From Caenorhabditis remanei (taxonomy: Eukaryota; Nematoda; Chromadorea; Rhabditida; Rhabditidae): a stretch of DNA of 64,000 nt. Positions 11,466 to 22,860 of the stretch are shown in pieces. A model generated the notes under the pieces. It was not told where the DNA came from, ran no database searches, and was given only the letters and a program-made list of their open reading frames with translations. A program made the position numbers and the translations under genes. Position 1 is the stretch's first letter. Each line of letters starts with the position of its first letter. Location: the NCBI RefSeq assembly GCF_010183535.1, contig NC_071332.1:4464001-4528000 (forward strand). Reading direction: 5' to 3'.

Positions 11466-13397
11466 ATGGATTGCTCAACATCAACCGAAATTTGTCTGCC
11501 AGACCTGAGCCTTCAAAAATGTCAAATATGTTCCCAGCCAGCACATGGCCAGCATTTCGGTGCGTTTACTTGTCGGGCTTGCGCTGCATTTTTCCGGAGA
11601 TGTCATTTCTCGAAAGAAGCTAAACCAAAATGTCGGAATATGAAGTTTAAGTGTAAACCAGATGAAAATGGAAGATGGAGTTGCAAAAAGTGTCGATTAG
11701 ATAGATGTTTGGGACAAGGGATGTCTACTAAAAGTAGGTTATTGGTATCATCACGGTACGCTTTTTACAACCGCGCTCTACCGAAACCGAAGAAAATTGT
11801 GTGAGAAATTGAGAGACACAGAGAAGTATTGGCATTTTTCAAGGGCGATTTGGTGGAGCGCAATTGTAAGAACTGTGCTGCGCTAGCAGTCTTAGTTAAT
11901 AAATTATATTAATATTTCAGACATCCAGTATGATCGAGATTCCTTCAGGTCATCAAAAACTTTTTTGAAGAAACGTCTATTATCTTCTTATTTGACGGAA
12001 AGAGTGCCAGCGGTGAGCATCAAATTTTTTACCTCGTGACAGTTCCAAAGTTCCAGACTGTTGAAAAAATCCTTGGCTCACCTCATTATATATGCTTCAA
12101 ACTGAAAAGTTTGCCAACCAATCACAAGTTTGTCTATATAGATATGACTGAGTTTGCTGAAAGGTTGAGTGAATTTTTGGTAGAAAAACCGTCATTTTCT
12201 TTTGACCATCCGCCAAAAATAGTGCATAATGAGAATGTTGAACTCAAACTAAAAAAGTTGAGCAACTTGGAGCAACTCGCATTTGGACTGGATGACTATC
12301 GATCTTCACAGCAGACTTTTTTGAATGTGAGTATCATTTTTTAGTGAAAAATTTCTTATATTTGCATTTCAGGAAGCCACTCTAATAACCAAAGAAATCG
12401 CTGTCAGTGGATGGGAGAATATTATCTTAACTGTTGCGAACTGGCTGAACTATTCAGAAATTATCAGAAATCTCCCGGTTTATTTAAAGCAAGAATTACT
12501 GCAAACCACGTGGCTGATTTGGGGAAAGTTGGAAAGAATCGCAATGACAGCTCAGATGAGAGTGAATAGGCAGTGTGGGAAGGATGTGAGTTACCTTTGG
12601 GAATTTGGTAACACAGCTTACTTGCACACAGGCTGTTTATTTGATACAAACGCGCTCCACTGCAATTTTCGTTCATTTACACTCATTCTGTTGTTTTCGC
12701 CTTGTACATATTGCTCATACACTCTACGCGCCTCTGTGTAAATATACAGAAACCAAACATTCCAAAAATCAAAATCTATGACTTCTTTGTTTCCAGCAAT
12801 TTGTGGTTTCTCACGAACATCTAATCGACTTTTCTCGAACCAAGGCGGATATGAGTTGGTGGAGTCATTATACTTACGAAGAACTTGAATAGTAAGAGAA
12901 ATCATTTCGATAGAGCGCGAATTACAAATCCCAATATTTTTAGTCTATTCAACCCGAAAGATCTGCACTATGATGAATTGGTGTGGGAGATTATCGAGAT
13001 TCGACCGGATTCTGTTGAACTTACGTACCTGTTGTGTAGTCTGTCGTTTGGTTTGGCAGGTAACGCTTTCTTATGTGATCTCGACCATTTTTTTCTTTAG
13101 TAAACTCAATTTCCGGAGAGCTCCGGGATGTAGTGGAGGAACTGCAGGACACCTTGGCCAATGATTTACACAACTATTATACTAAACGGAATAAAACATC
13201 GTATACACTAAGGCTACGTCAGTTAATGAAGATTTATGAGAAATTTGTTGTAAGTTGAGCTAGCTGGAAGTTTTTCAAAGTTATTTTTGATTCAGAAGTT
13301 GAGAAATATTCGATCGGAAAAATACCACATCTGCTCGATTCTTGATGTTTTCAAACTTTATATTTCAAATGAGGAGTTTTTCAAAGTAGCATGCTAA
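11466..13397 (+). CDS. Nuclear hormone receptor 1 (supplementary NHR), 434 aa
   Basis: Eight exons: 11466-11733, 11921-12012, 12057-12326, 12373-12585, 12797-12891, 12944-13059, 13101-13249, 13296-13397. The N-terminus carries a two-finger C4 DNA-binding domain. Finger 1 is CQICSQPAHGQHFGAFTCRAC with P-box [10 protein letters not shown], typical of the nematode-expanded NHRs. Finger 2 is CRNMKFKC...WSCKKCRLDRCLGQGM. The ligand-binding domain includes FQTVEKILGSPHYI, LSNLEQLAFGLDDYR, W..NWLNYSEI and AMTAQMRVNRQCG. It is probably a nuclear transcription factor with unknown ligand. Exon 3 could begin at 12051 or 12057; both keep frame. The first intron contains a TTACAAC-type inverted repeat. 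An acceptor-like TTACAG lies four bases before the ATG. Confidence 0.88.
11764..11875. repeat. TTACAACCGCGCTC inverted-repeat element (copy 1)
   Basis: In intron 1 of NHR 1. It starts TTACAACCGCGCTCTACCG and ends GGTGGAGCGCAATTGTAA. The same family occurs at 22484-22634, 22635-22848, 41997-42272, 42962-43235 and 61466-61590. Confidence 0.75.
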
Positions 13398-14109
13398 TTA
13401 TGGATTGTTTCACGGGAGCCAGAGGGAGCAGAAAAGTCAGACACTCTGGCTTCTCTGCGTCTCTCGCGATCTGTAAATTTGATCTATACAAAAAGTATAC
13501 AAAGTCATCGCTCCCTGACGAATCCTCAAAGTTGATAGCTATTCATTTTTAATGTATGTAAATAAGTGATTCAAACCATATCATATTTTATACTATCTTC
13601 TTTTCGCCAAATCTTCCCTTTCCCTTTCATTTGCAATTGTCTGCTAGATAACGATTTATTTCTCATTATCCCTACCCGAACTTATTGAACCCTCCAATTC
13701 AGTTATTCCACTTCGTCCCGTTCTTGACCTTGCCCGGAGATCTTTGACCGAGATAATTAACACGTCGCCTATTCTTTTTCCTTTGCCCTCAATTGTTCTC
13801 AAACTTTTGGTTCCTTAGTAACAGGATGAGAGAGAAAAAAAGAGAGAGAGAGAGAGAGAGAAGCAGAGTAAAAAGAGCCCAAGATTTTTAAACATGAACT
13901 TAGTGAGCCCCCAATGTTTGCATTTCTTTTCTTTCTCTCCCTTTTCTCTTTTTTTCGCTATCTATGTATTCTACGTGTTTTATATGTATTCTATTTTATT
14001 CTTATCATGAGTTGAGAGAGAAAAAATTAATGAATGAATTGTTGCTCTATGTTTCCTTGATCACACTCTAATATCGATTGGATTTTTTCTCCGAATCTAA
14101 ATACTTATA
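13398..14109. other. Intergenic with GA microsatellite
   Basis: 3' flank of NHR 1. It contains a TCTCTGCGTCTCTC motif near 13452-13465 and a (GA)n run near 13830-13860. No gene seen. Confidence 0.5.
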
Positions 14110-15256
14110 CAGTAGCGAGCATAAGTGAGCACCCCTTCATACTTTCATGTGTATCTCTGCTGAATCGTGTCCGTTTCGCATAAACTTTTTTTTGAAAGAA
14201 AGCCAAACTATTCAGCAATAAGAAAATATGTTTTTGAAAAACTTCCATCACTGATTTTTTCGATAATCGATTTTTCCTGATCTTGATTTGAAAATCCGAA
14301 AAAAAACTTTTTATTTTTCTCTTGGAGATATTGAGTTTTTGGTTTTAAAATGTTGGAAAACACTCAAATAAACAAAAAATTGTGTTGAATTAACTTCTCA
14401 ACTCCTAAGTATCGTGCTAAAGCTCCAGAAGTCAAAAGTAGTGCCCTCGGGGAAACCATCATAACTCATCAAAAAATTCTCCAAATTTTTTGAAACATGT
14501 ATCAAAATACGTGTCTTGAGTTTTTCTACAAACCAACATTAAAAAGTTACATTTTTAGAGAAAATAATTTTTCAAATTTTTTTCACTCAAAAATTATTTT
14601 ATTCTCATTTTTTCTCAATTTCCGTAATTTTTTGGCTATAACACGAACAAGGAATACATACATGTGTTTTGTTATTTGTGATAACGCACTTTGCATACAG
14701 TTTTGGAAAGGTATGTACGTTTTATAGCCGAAAAATTACGGAAATTGAGAAAAAATGAGAATAAAATAATTTTTGAGTGAAAAAAATTTGAAAAATTATT
14801 TTTTCTAAAATTGTAACTTTTTAATGTTGGTTTGTAGAAAAACTCAAGACACGTATTTTGATACATGTTTCAAAAAATTTGGAGAATTTTTTGATGAGTT
14901 ATGATGGTTTCCCCGAGGGCACTACTTTTGACTTCTGGAGCTTTAGCACGATACTTAGGAGTTGAGAAGTTAATTCAACACAATTTTTTGTTTATTCAGA
15001 CTGTTTCCAACATTTTGAAACAAAAAATTCAATATCTCCAAGAGAAAAATAAAAAGTTTTTTTTTTCAAATTTTCAAATCAAGATTAGGAAAAATCGATT
15101 ATCGAAAAAATCAGTGATTGAAATTTTTCAAAAAACATATTTCCTTATTGCTGAATAGTTTGGCTTTTTTTCAAAAAAAAAGTTTATGCAAAAGGACACG
15201 ATTCAGCAGAGATACACATGAAAGTATGAAGGGGTGCTCACTTATGCTCGCTACTG
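14110..15256. mobile_element. 1147-base Tc1/mariner-like palindromic element
   Basis: It begins CAGTAGCGAGCATAAGTGAG after TA and ends with the reverse complement CTCACTTATGCTCGCTACTG before TA. The two arms (each about 530 bases) are near-perfect reverse complements, so both strands encode the same peptide starting MYQNTCLEFFYKP at 14497 (+) and 14866 (-). That is a consequence of the palindrome, not a gene. The CAGT start and TA flank are features of Tc1/mariner elements. No transposase is present, so the element is non-autonomous. Confidence 0.88.
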
Positions 15257-15310
15257 TATTATCTTGATTGCGAAATCTATTCCGAACTTATTCACATAAC
15301 TTTCAGAAAA

Positions 15311-16856
15311 ATGAGCTGTGAAAGTCCACCGTCCTCATCTGAATGCTCCATCGGAAGCGTTGAGAATAACTATGTGAAATGTGAAATCTGTCTTGGGAAG
15401 GGTCATGGCAATCACTTTGGTGTGAATACATGTAGAGCGTGTGCAGCGTTTTTTAGGTAACCACTAATTGTGTTTGAAATACCAACAAAAAAAATTTCAG
15501 AAGAATGATTGTAGGGACCGGGCATCGACAGAAGTGTAGGTTAAGGAAGGATTGTAAGCCGAGAGATGGGCGGTGGTTCTGCAAAAAATGCCGGCTTGAT
15601 AAATGCTACGGTCTTGGAATGACTCCGGATAGTGAGTTTTTACTTTACCCGACCTTACCTGATCTGAAAATTTCAGATATCCAACACGACAGGGATGCAT
15701 TCCACAGCTCCCAACTATTTCAGGAAAACCACAAAAGACGGAAATTGCAAGTGAGTACTATCCCGAATGTAAGTTTCATGCAGCACTTGAATACAGAGAT
15801 TGAGGAATTTCAGACCGTGGAAAAAGTGATGGGCGTACCTCATTCCATACTATATTTCAAACGGGAAAAGCTGCCAAAGAAAATGTGGACGTATATTGAT
15901 TTGGAGTATCTTGTGGAGAGAGCTGAGAAGATATTGAGGAGCCAACCGGAATTTGATCCCAGAATATCAAAAATGACGTCACTGGAGAAGCTAACATTCG
16001 GGTTGAAGGAAGCAAGAAAAAACCAGAGGACTCATGTGTTCGCTCTGAAAAAATTGGGGAAGGAAGAGACCTGCTTTATGTGGGAGTCCCAATTGATCAC
16101 AGCCACTAACTGGATAATGTATTTTGATGAGTTCCGACAACTTCCATTCCATCATAAGTTTGACATGTTGAAGTGTATGTGGCATGTCTGGGGCAGGCTG
16201 GAACGTCTATCGATGACTGCTGAGATGCGGGTTAATGGATATTGTGGGAAGAGAGTAAGTGTCTAACCTGAAGGATTATGAGTAGAAACAATTGAGTTTT
16301 TCAGCAATTCGTGGTGTCCCACGACTCCCTTATTGACTATGACAATATAAGTTGTGATTTGGAATGGAGCACAACGTATTCAAAGGAGGAGCTGCAGTGG
16401 TAAGTCTGTAACTATTATATTAAAATTTCAAGCCCTGGTTTTCAGCTTCCTAGACGCTCCCACATATCACGGAGAGCCTCTAGTGGACTCATTCATAAAT
16501 GTTAACCCCACGGATACCGAGCTAGTATTCTTACTGTGCAATCTATGCTTACGCTTGACAGGTGAGCTCTGTAGAGTCTACTGCTCCGTAACCTTTTCAT
16601 TACAGGCAAAAAACTAGGCGGAGAATTTGAGGAAATCACACAAAGGCTACAAGACGTGCTTGCTGATTCCATGCATAAGTATTATGAGAAAATGGAGATG
16701 TCGAGATATGCACATCGGTTGGGGAAGTTGTTATCTTTGGGTAATGACTGGTTGGCTTTGCTGCATAAGAGACACGACCGATTGCATTTGGCGTATATCC
16801 TGGATGCGTTCCACGTGAAGTTCTCGCATCCAGAGTTGTTTCAGTATTCGGGTTGA
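15311..16856 (+). CDS. Nuclear hormone receptor 2 (supplementary NHR), 438 aa
   Basis: Six exons: 15311-15456, 15501-15631, 15677-16254, 16305-16399, 16446-16561, 16606-16856. The DNA-binding domain has CEICLGKGHGNHFG, P-box [10 protein letters not shown], and finger 2 CRLRKDCKPRDGRWFCKKCRLDKCYGLGM. The ligand-binding domain has FQTVEKVMGVPHSIL, LEKLTFGLKEARK, NWIMYFDEFRQLPF, RLSMTAEMRVNGYCG, and C-terminal helices ending HPELFQYSG. ATG follows a TTTCAGAAAA acceptor, suggesting trans-splicing. Exons of 95 and 116 bases match NHR 1 exactly in length and phase, showing common descent. Within exon 3, a GTGAGT...GCAG stretch of 33 bases could be removed in frame; I kept it as coding. AATAAA at about 17035. 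Confidence 0.88.
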
Positions 16857-17879
16857 AATTTCTTGAGTCCTTTTTCATATTATTCCGGCTTTAAGGATTT
16901 TAGTTCTGCAATGAGACTTTTAAGGCATTGTCATTATTGTGGAGAAGCTGACGTCGTGATTCTGCATCTGTTTTCAAATTCAAAATTTGTTTAATCAGTT
17001 GAGTTATGAGACTTGTTACATAAAATGTCATCACAATAAAACCAGCTTTCCTCATAACTCATAACTCAGCTCATTTTGATGTAAACTCAAATTTATTAAC
17101 AGATTTGGTATCATGTAACTGTCAGCTCTCTAACTATCAAAATTACATAATCCGAAAACTTCAACGCACTTTGCTATCACGCTTTTTTTCCCAATTTGAA
17201 AACCAAGAGCTCTAAAACCTCATATTTAGATTTGCCATTCAGAATTAAAATCTCAAGAGCCGAAATAATATATACCCCATTCTCGTTCTCTTTCCCGACC
17301 AACCAACCAACATGTCTGTACTATTAAAGTTCTGATCTCTCCAATCTATGTAAAACGTGTTAGTACGTTTCCTCCCCTTCCCTCCCTGTGATTCTTTTCA
17401 CCATGACAGTCTTCTTCTCATTCTCTCTTTTTCCTTATTCTCTACCTACCTGCGTTTCCGTCATCATTTCATCCCCCGAATTTCAACTGACTCACTCTCT
17501 ACGCAAACATTCTTTCTCCTCTTTTCCTCCTTGGTTTGAATTGTAATGTACATTTTAATAAAGTTTTTATAAATTTTATTCTCACGATTTTTCGTTTCAC
17601 GGCTTCTCAATGTTCCCACTAAATCGCTGGCACAAAATTTGATTAATTTCCGCTCTCCAAGTCTTGTTATTCATTTCATTTCCATAACAACAAGAAACAA
17701 ACCTTATGTCTGAGGCGTTCCGAGCGAATGGATGCCATGACAATTGTTGTTTCGTTAGTCTCCCTCTCTGTGTGTACATAGACAGAGAAGCCCTATATCT
17801 ATTGTCCACGCTCTTATACTCTCAAATTTCTTTTTCTTTTTCCACTTTTCAATGACTGAAAAAATAGTTTGTTACAGCA
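16857..17879. other. Intergenic between NHR 2 and NHR 3
   Basis: Pyrimidine-rich promoter-like DNA upstream of NHR 3 with several CTCTTTTTC tracts, plus the 3' end of NHR 2. No further gene or repeat pair seen. Confidence 0.5.
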
Positions 17880-19743
17880 ATGAATCCCTCCACCTCTACC
17901 TCATCTTTATCCTCGCTCGGAGCATCATCTGGCACTAATACCCCCGATATGGGGAAATGTCAGATATGCTTCCAGGCTGCACACGGAAAACACTTTGGTG
18001 TAGACAGCTGTCGCGCGTGTGCCGCGTTTTTCAGACGTGTTTTTGTGACGCATAAACAGCATTTCAAGTGTAGAGATGGGAATAAGAAGTGTCTGCCGGA
18101 TAGTTATGGGAGGTAGATTTCCATTTGATAGGAACAAAGATTTAATGGGAATAAGTTTATAGATGGAACTGCAAACGCTGTAGAACCGATAGATGTTTTG
18201 CACTGGGGATGAAACCTGACAGTGAGTCGTCATAGCCTAAGTAGCCTCATGTCTGAAACTGTGTGTGATTTATATTTCAGATATCCAGTACAACCGAGAT
18301 CACTTTTTCTGTTCTGAGGACTTCTTGACCAGAAAATGCAATCGAATCTCTAGATCTCCACCATTACCAGAGCATACGTCGTTCATAGATATCTCACCTT
18401 TACTCGAGACTTTACAAAAAATGTTATCAGATGTAAGTCGACCGTTTTTTTTTCAAAAAAAAAAGTTCATTTATAACATTCACAGAGATCTCTCAAAGAT
18501 TACGATAGAAAATGTTTGAATCCTCTCCAAAAACTAGCCTATGGCCTACGAGAAGTCAGGAAAACACAAATCTGGGATGATCTACCAATTACCGAATGTA
18601 TAGGGAAGAATGAGTCCTTCATTTTCTGGAAATCAGAGGTGGAAAGGGCTTGTACATGGCTGTCATACTTCGATGAGTTTCAGAAGTTGAGTATAGAAGA
18701 TAAAGTGAGTCTTCCTTTCCCCATTTTAGTTTTTTTAACTATAAATGTTCAGACCCATATCAGCAAATGTATGTGGATTATATTCACTCGATTGGAGAGA
18801 AGTGCGATGACCGCTGAGTTAAGAAGAGCGAACAAGTGTGGGAGTAGTGTAAGTTTTAAGTTGATTCACTATTGCCCAACATTACATTTTCAGGACTACG
18901 CATTCACCACCTACTCAGTTATCAACACCAAAACCTTAAAATGGGATTTCAACTGGCTCACACACTTCCCTTCCGATCAAATGCAAAATTTTCTTGGAAC
19001 AACTCAAATGATTCTCTGTGAACCATTAACAAATTGTATGGCAGAAGTACAACCTACTGAAGAGGAACTATGTTATATTCTTTGTGATCTATGTTTTTAT
19101 TTCCTTGGCAGCAAGTTGGGCGGTGCGATGCAGGAGACAATGGAACGGTTTCAAGGGATATTGGCGGATAATTTGCATCAATATTATGTGGAACACGATA
19201 AGACATCGAGATATTCGCATAGGCTTGGACAGATATTGAAAATTAGTCAGCAGTATAAGGTGAGCTACTTTGACAGAGAAAGAGACGCAGAGAAACGAGA
19301 CACTCTAGCTTCTCTGCGTCTCTTCTCTTTCTGTTTGTTTGCATATCTCAAAACCTTGCAGAGATATCAAAAAATGCTCAACTACAAAAATGAAGATGTA
19401 AACATGAACAATATTTTTGTAGTTGACAACTTATTGAAAACTTTATTAGGTTTTGAGTTATGACGGTTTTTGGCTAGTGGCTTAAAAAAGAAACGAGATA
19501 TTCTTGCTTCAAAAGCGCTCTTCTCAAAATCTTGAGCTCCTGTCGAAAAGTTGTCAACTACAAAAAAATAGACCTGGAATTTTTGTCTCCAAGCGTAAAA
19601 AATGTTTTCTGTTCTGACAATAACTGATTTTTCAGAGCATAATGGAGGAAAAGCGAAAGATCCGAATCCTCGGCGAGATTTTCAACGCATTCCGTGTACA
19701 ATGGTCTCACAACGATTTGTTTATTTATGAGCGTTTCGATTAA
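17880..19743 (+). CDS. Nuclear hormone receptor 3 (supplementary NHR), 410 aa
   Basis: Seven exons: 17880-18112, 18163-18221, 18281-18432, 18486-18704, 18753-18848, 18894-19259, 19636-19743. A Ser/Thr-rich leader precedes CQICFQAAHGKHFG, P-box [10 protein letters not shown] and finger 2 CRDGNKKCLPDSYGRWNCKRCRTDRCFALGM. The ligand-binding domain has NPLQKLAYGLREVRK, WLSYFDEFQKLS, RSAMTAELRRANKCG, and a C-terminal NAFRVQWSHNDLFIYERFD. The 366-base exon 6 spans the region that NHR 1 and NHR 2 split with two introns. Intron 6 (19260-19635) contains inverted TCTCTGCGTCTCT motifs and ACAAAAATG stretches, repeat-derived. A TTACAG acceptor lies three bases before the ATG. Confidence 0.87.
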
Positions 19744-20439
19744 ATAAATTATTCGTGTGATCTCTGAATAACACCACGTTAACGTGAACTGGTTACATTC
19801 CTGGAATAAATTTTTTTTAACAAACATGTGTAGGCGTCGTCATAAATACTGTGTTTTTAATAGTCACCCATGTTTCGATTCATCGGAGGTAAAAACGTTT
19901 TTGGTCTGTTGTGACTCGTAACACAGTCAGAAAATGACGTCAATTCTTGAACACGCGGTGTCTAATCAAATATTCGAAGATGGTTTTTAGACAAGATTTT
20001 AACCTTTGATCGGAGGTACCCCTCCGAAGTAACAAGTGGTTCTATTGTCCTTATGTACTAAGCTTTGTAGTAGTCTATCTCTGTTTCTCTAACTCTCTTC
20101 ACGTCTATTTCCGCGGCAAACACTACCCATTTTCAACGTTTCTCCGTATCGTAAATACTATTGATTTTTCGATTGTTATTCGGGTTTCCTGAATATGAAA
20201 GTATAAAAGAATCACAAGTTCATCTCTTTCTTTCTTTACGAACTATCTTCTTCTCTCCGACGGCCTAAATCATATGTCTGCGTTGCCCTCCTTGTGTATT
20301 GTGTTGTGCCGTGTGTACATATTGGTAACCATAGAAGATTGGAAAAGGGGACTCCGCATCACCTAGACAACCTTCTCTGCCGCTGCTGTTATTCTCTTTT
20401 CTATACATTTGAAATTTCCACTTTTTCTGAATTCAGATA

Positions 20440-20591
20440 ATGTCTTCCATCTCATCCCCCTCTACATCCACATCCGTCTCATCATCCCCAGTCAGTACAC
20501 CAAAACTACAAAAGTGTTTGGTGTGTTTTCAACCTGCTCATGGCAATCACTTTGGTGTAGACTGCTGTCGAGCATGTGCCGCATTTTTCAG
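20440..20591 (+). pseudogene. Orphan first exon of a fourth nuclear hormone receptor
   Basis: ATG after TTCAGATA, a Ser/Thr/Pro-rich leader, then [14 protein letters not shown] and P-box CRACAAFF. It ends at AG followed by GTGCTTTG, the same position and phase (50 codons plus 2 bases) as exon 1 of NHR 2. The second zinc finger and ligand-binding domain cannot be found downstream: the next kilobases are AT-rich repeats, and no ORF in the window encodes the expected CKKCR...KC motif again. Either the gene lost its 3' part by rearrangement or the fragment is expressed as a short product. The leader and finger 1 show no stop codon or frameshift. Confidence 0.75.
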
Positions 20592-20639
20592 GTGCTTTGA
20601 GTTCAGGTGAAAATTAATCGAATTATTTTATAGAATTAA

Positions 20640-20860
20640 TCGAATTATTTTATAGGGCCATTTTTGTCGAAAATTAACGATTTCTGATCGAAAAATCGCA
20701 TTTTTAAACGATTTTCGTGTGATTTTCCTCATTTTCCCCTCATTTACCTTATAATTTTGGACTGAGAATACTTGGCCTCTGCCAAGAGTGGCGCCTCCGT
20801 CCATTAGATGGGTTCAACTTGTTCGGGTGATATTGCAGGATTTCTGCTTTTGGTTCTGAA
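20640..20860 (-). repeat. Exon-like repeat with short conserved ORF (copy 1)
   Basis: Shares about 110 bases with 40884-41075, including the hairpin-forming CTTGGCCTCTGCCAAG. On the minus strand both copies read ATGGACGGAG... as MDGGATLGRGQVFSVQNYK here and MDGDATLGRGQVFSGQNYK there, followed by GTAAATG/GTAAGTG. Similarity extends upstream of the ATG (TATCxCCCG block). I do not recognise the peptide. Confidence 0.6.
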
Positions 20861-21189
20861 AATGGGCGGGAATTTGAATTATGAGAATTTTGGAAAGCGA
20901 GAGAAAAACGAAAAATGGGAGAAAAATGAAAGGAATATTCAGGAAAAATGGGGTATTTTGGTGGAAAAATAGTAAAAAACAAAACAATTTCAATTAAAAA
21001 TTTTACAAAATGACAGATTTTCATAGTTGTCTGACCTAATTTACAGAAAAAATGGGTGATTTCGGCTCCAATCATTATAAAAACAAAATTTTGGAAGCGA
21101 ACAACACAAAAATAACAATTTTAAGCATAAAATGATTGAAAATGTGATAAAATGAGATTTCCAGGTCAAACTCAAAATTAGGAGCAGAG

Positions 21190-21310
21190 AAATAGATCAA
21201 AATGTAGATCTCGGCGAGTTCTATGTCTATGACCTACTCTCGTGGAACAATACCCCGTTCCGGAGTAGGTCAGAGACATAAAACTCGCCGAGATCTACAT
21301 ATTGGTATAT
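21190..21310. repeat. TGTAGATCTCGGCGAG inverted repeat (copy 1)
   Basis: TGTAGATCTCGGCGAGTTCTA...GACCTACTC is followed by GAGTAGGTC and AACTCGCCGAGATCTACA. Related copies at 22861-23000 and 52298-52530. Confidence 0.7.
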
Positions 21311-21502
21311 TTTTGAGCTCATAACGATGAGTTTGATGCGAGTTACAGTAATTTCCGTGAGAAATTTTTATGAATCGAAACGTTCAAGTGAGCATTTTCA
21401 CAAGAAGATTGTCACAATTACAGCCCTCGATTATAACGAACTACAATTTCCGTCTTTTTCAGTGAAAAATCACCAATTTTTAGTGTGGCGCTGGTTGTAA
21501 AG

Positions 21503-21712
21503 CAGAGATGAGCGGAAGAGTTGGCGGAAGAAATCTTTAAATTGGCGTAGTAGCTTTTCTTTGGGACGGTAGCAACAAGTGTTCAATATGTGAAATTTGC
21601 AGCATAAATTTGTCTATCGATTGGAAAAAACAAGACATTAAAATATTAAAAACTAAACAAGTTACAGTCATTAAGGCGGAATACAGGCCAACTCTTCCGC
21701 TCATCTCTGTTG
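21503..21712. repeat. Inverted repeat, GAGATGAGCGGAAGAGTTGG ends
   Basis: CAGAGATGAGCGGAAGAGTTG at one end and the reverse complement at the other, about 210 bases apart. A minus-strand ORF at 21537-21800 runs through it and is not treated as a gene. Confidence 0.5.
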
Positions 21713-22483
21713 TCAAGTAAGCTAGTGAAATATCAGAATAGGAAGGTTCCAAAGTACTTTGCGAATTCGAAGTATCAACCAATGCTGGAAATATTTCCAA
21801 TGAATCACTAACCCACTTATGAAATCATATGGAACTCAAAAACTCTAAAACTGATAAGACGAAGGGAGGAACGAGTTGAAAAGTGATAAGACTCAAGTGT
21901 GAAACTCACAAAAAAACATAAAAATCGAGGATTTTTGAAATATTTGCATAATCTGCTTGTCTGATATCACTCTCTCTTCCGATTGTTTGGTTCGACACAA
22001 CGCGAAACCGCTCACCACAAAAATAAACAAATGAAACATTTTTCTCGTCGAGACGTGAGACTGGTGGTTTGGCGCCTCGTAAAAATTTATGATCCCCACC
22101 GATTTCTTCCCGTCTTCGTGCCGAGATATATGCATTCCTCAATATCCTTTAGCCACCACTTATGAAAAACAAAAAAGAGATATTTAGAGGGAACATTGGC
22201 GCCCATTGAGAAGAGAGATGAAGAATGTGTGCAACTTGTCAAGGGGACACTTAGCGGGGACAGTGGTGGTGTTCCCCTTGGAAGAAGAGAAAGAAGCTTG
22301 TTTCTATTCAATTGCTACGAACGAAGCGAAGACTAGTGATTTATCACCCTTTTTTAGGAAGAACACTACTTTGTGTACTTCGCGTTCAGACTAGTTTTGT
22401 GATGACTATTGTTTATGACTTTATGGCAAAAAAGAAGAACATATCAACAGAATAAATAAAAATATCGAAAAGTATTGAAAAAC

Positions 22484-22634
22484 GGCGTATTAGCACGACA
22501 CACTCCTTACAACCGCGCTCTACCGAAACCGAAGAAAATTGTGTGCGAAATTGAGAGACTTAGAGAAAAAAGAGACATTTTTGAAGGGGACTTCGGTGGA
22601 GCGCAGTTGTAGAAACTGTGTTGTTCTATTAGCA
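22484..22634. repeat. TTACAACCGCGCTC inverted-repeat element (copy 2)
   Basis: Starts ATTAGCACGACACACTCC then TTACAACCGCGCTCTACCG, and ends CGGTGGAGCGCAGTTGTAG plus a TGTGTTGTTCTATTAG flank. The interior closely matches copy 1 in NHR 1. Confidence 0.75.
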
Positions 22635-22848
22635 GATCAGTTTTATTACAACTGCGCTCCACCGCAAACGATAGAGTTGTTTTTCATAGAAATGTTCAAA
22701 AAAAACTTTTGAAAAATAGCGAGAAAAGGTCAAAAACTGTGAAAATCTGTGTCGGCGCGAGAGAAAACTCTGCGTCTCTCGCCGAGACTCTATCGTTTGC
22801 GGTGGAGCGCAGTTGTAAGCACTGTGTTGTGCTAATAACTCGCTGAAA
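22635..22848. repeat. TTACAACTGCGCTC inverted-repeat element (copy 3)
   Basis: Adjacent to copy 2. TTACAACTGCGCTCCACCGC...CGATAGAG pairs with CTCTATCG...GCGGTGGAGCGCAGTTGTAA, ending at TGTGTTGTGCTAA. It contains CTCTGCGTCTCTC. Confidence 0.75.
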
Positions 22849-22860
22849 ATCAATCCTATG

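Noticed and set aside
14497..14866. Two ORFs with the same peptide MYQNTCLEFFYKPTLKSY on opposite strands
   Set aside because: Symmetry of the palindromic element produces both; not a gene.
21893..22311. Several overlapping minus-strand ORFs of 60-80 codons
   Set aside because: No recognisable domain, and frames overlap each other without consistent splice sites.
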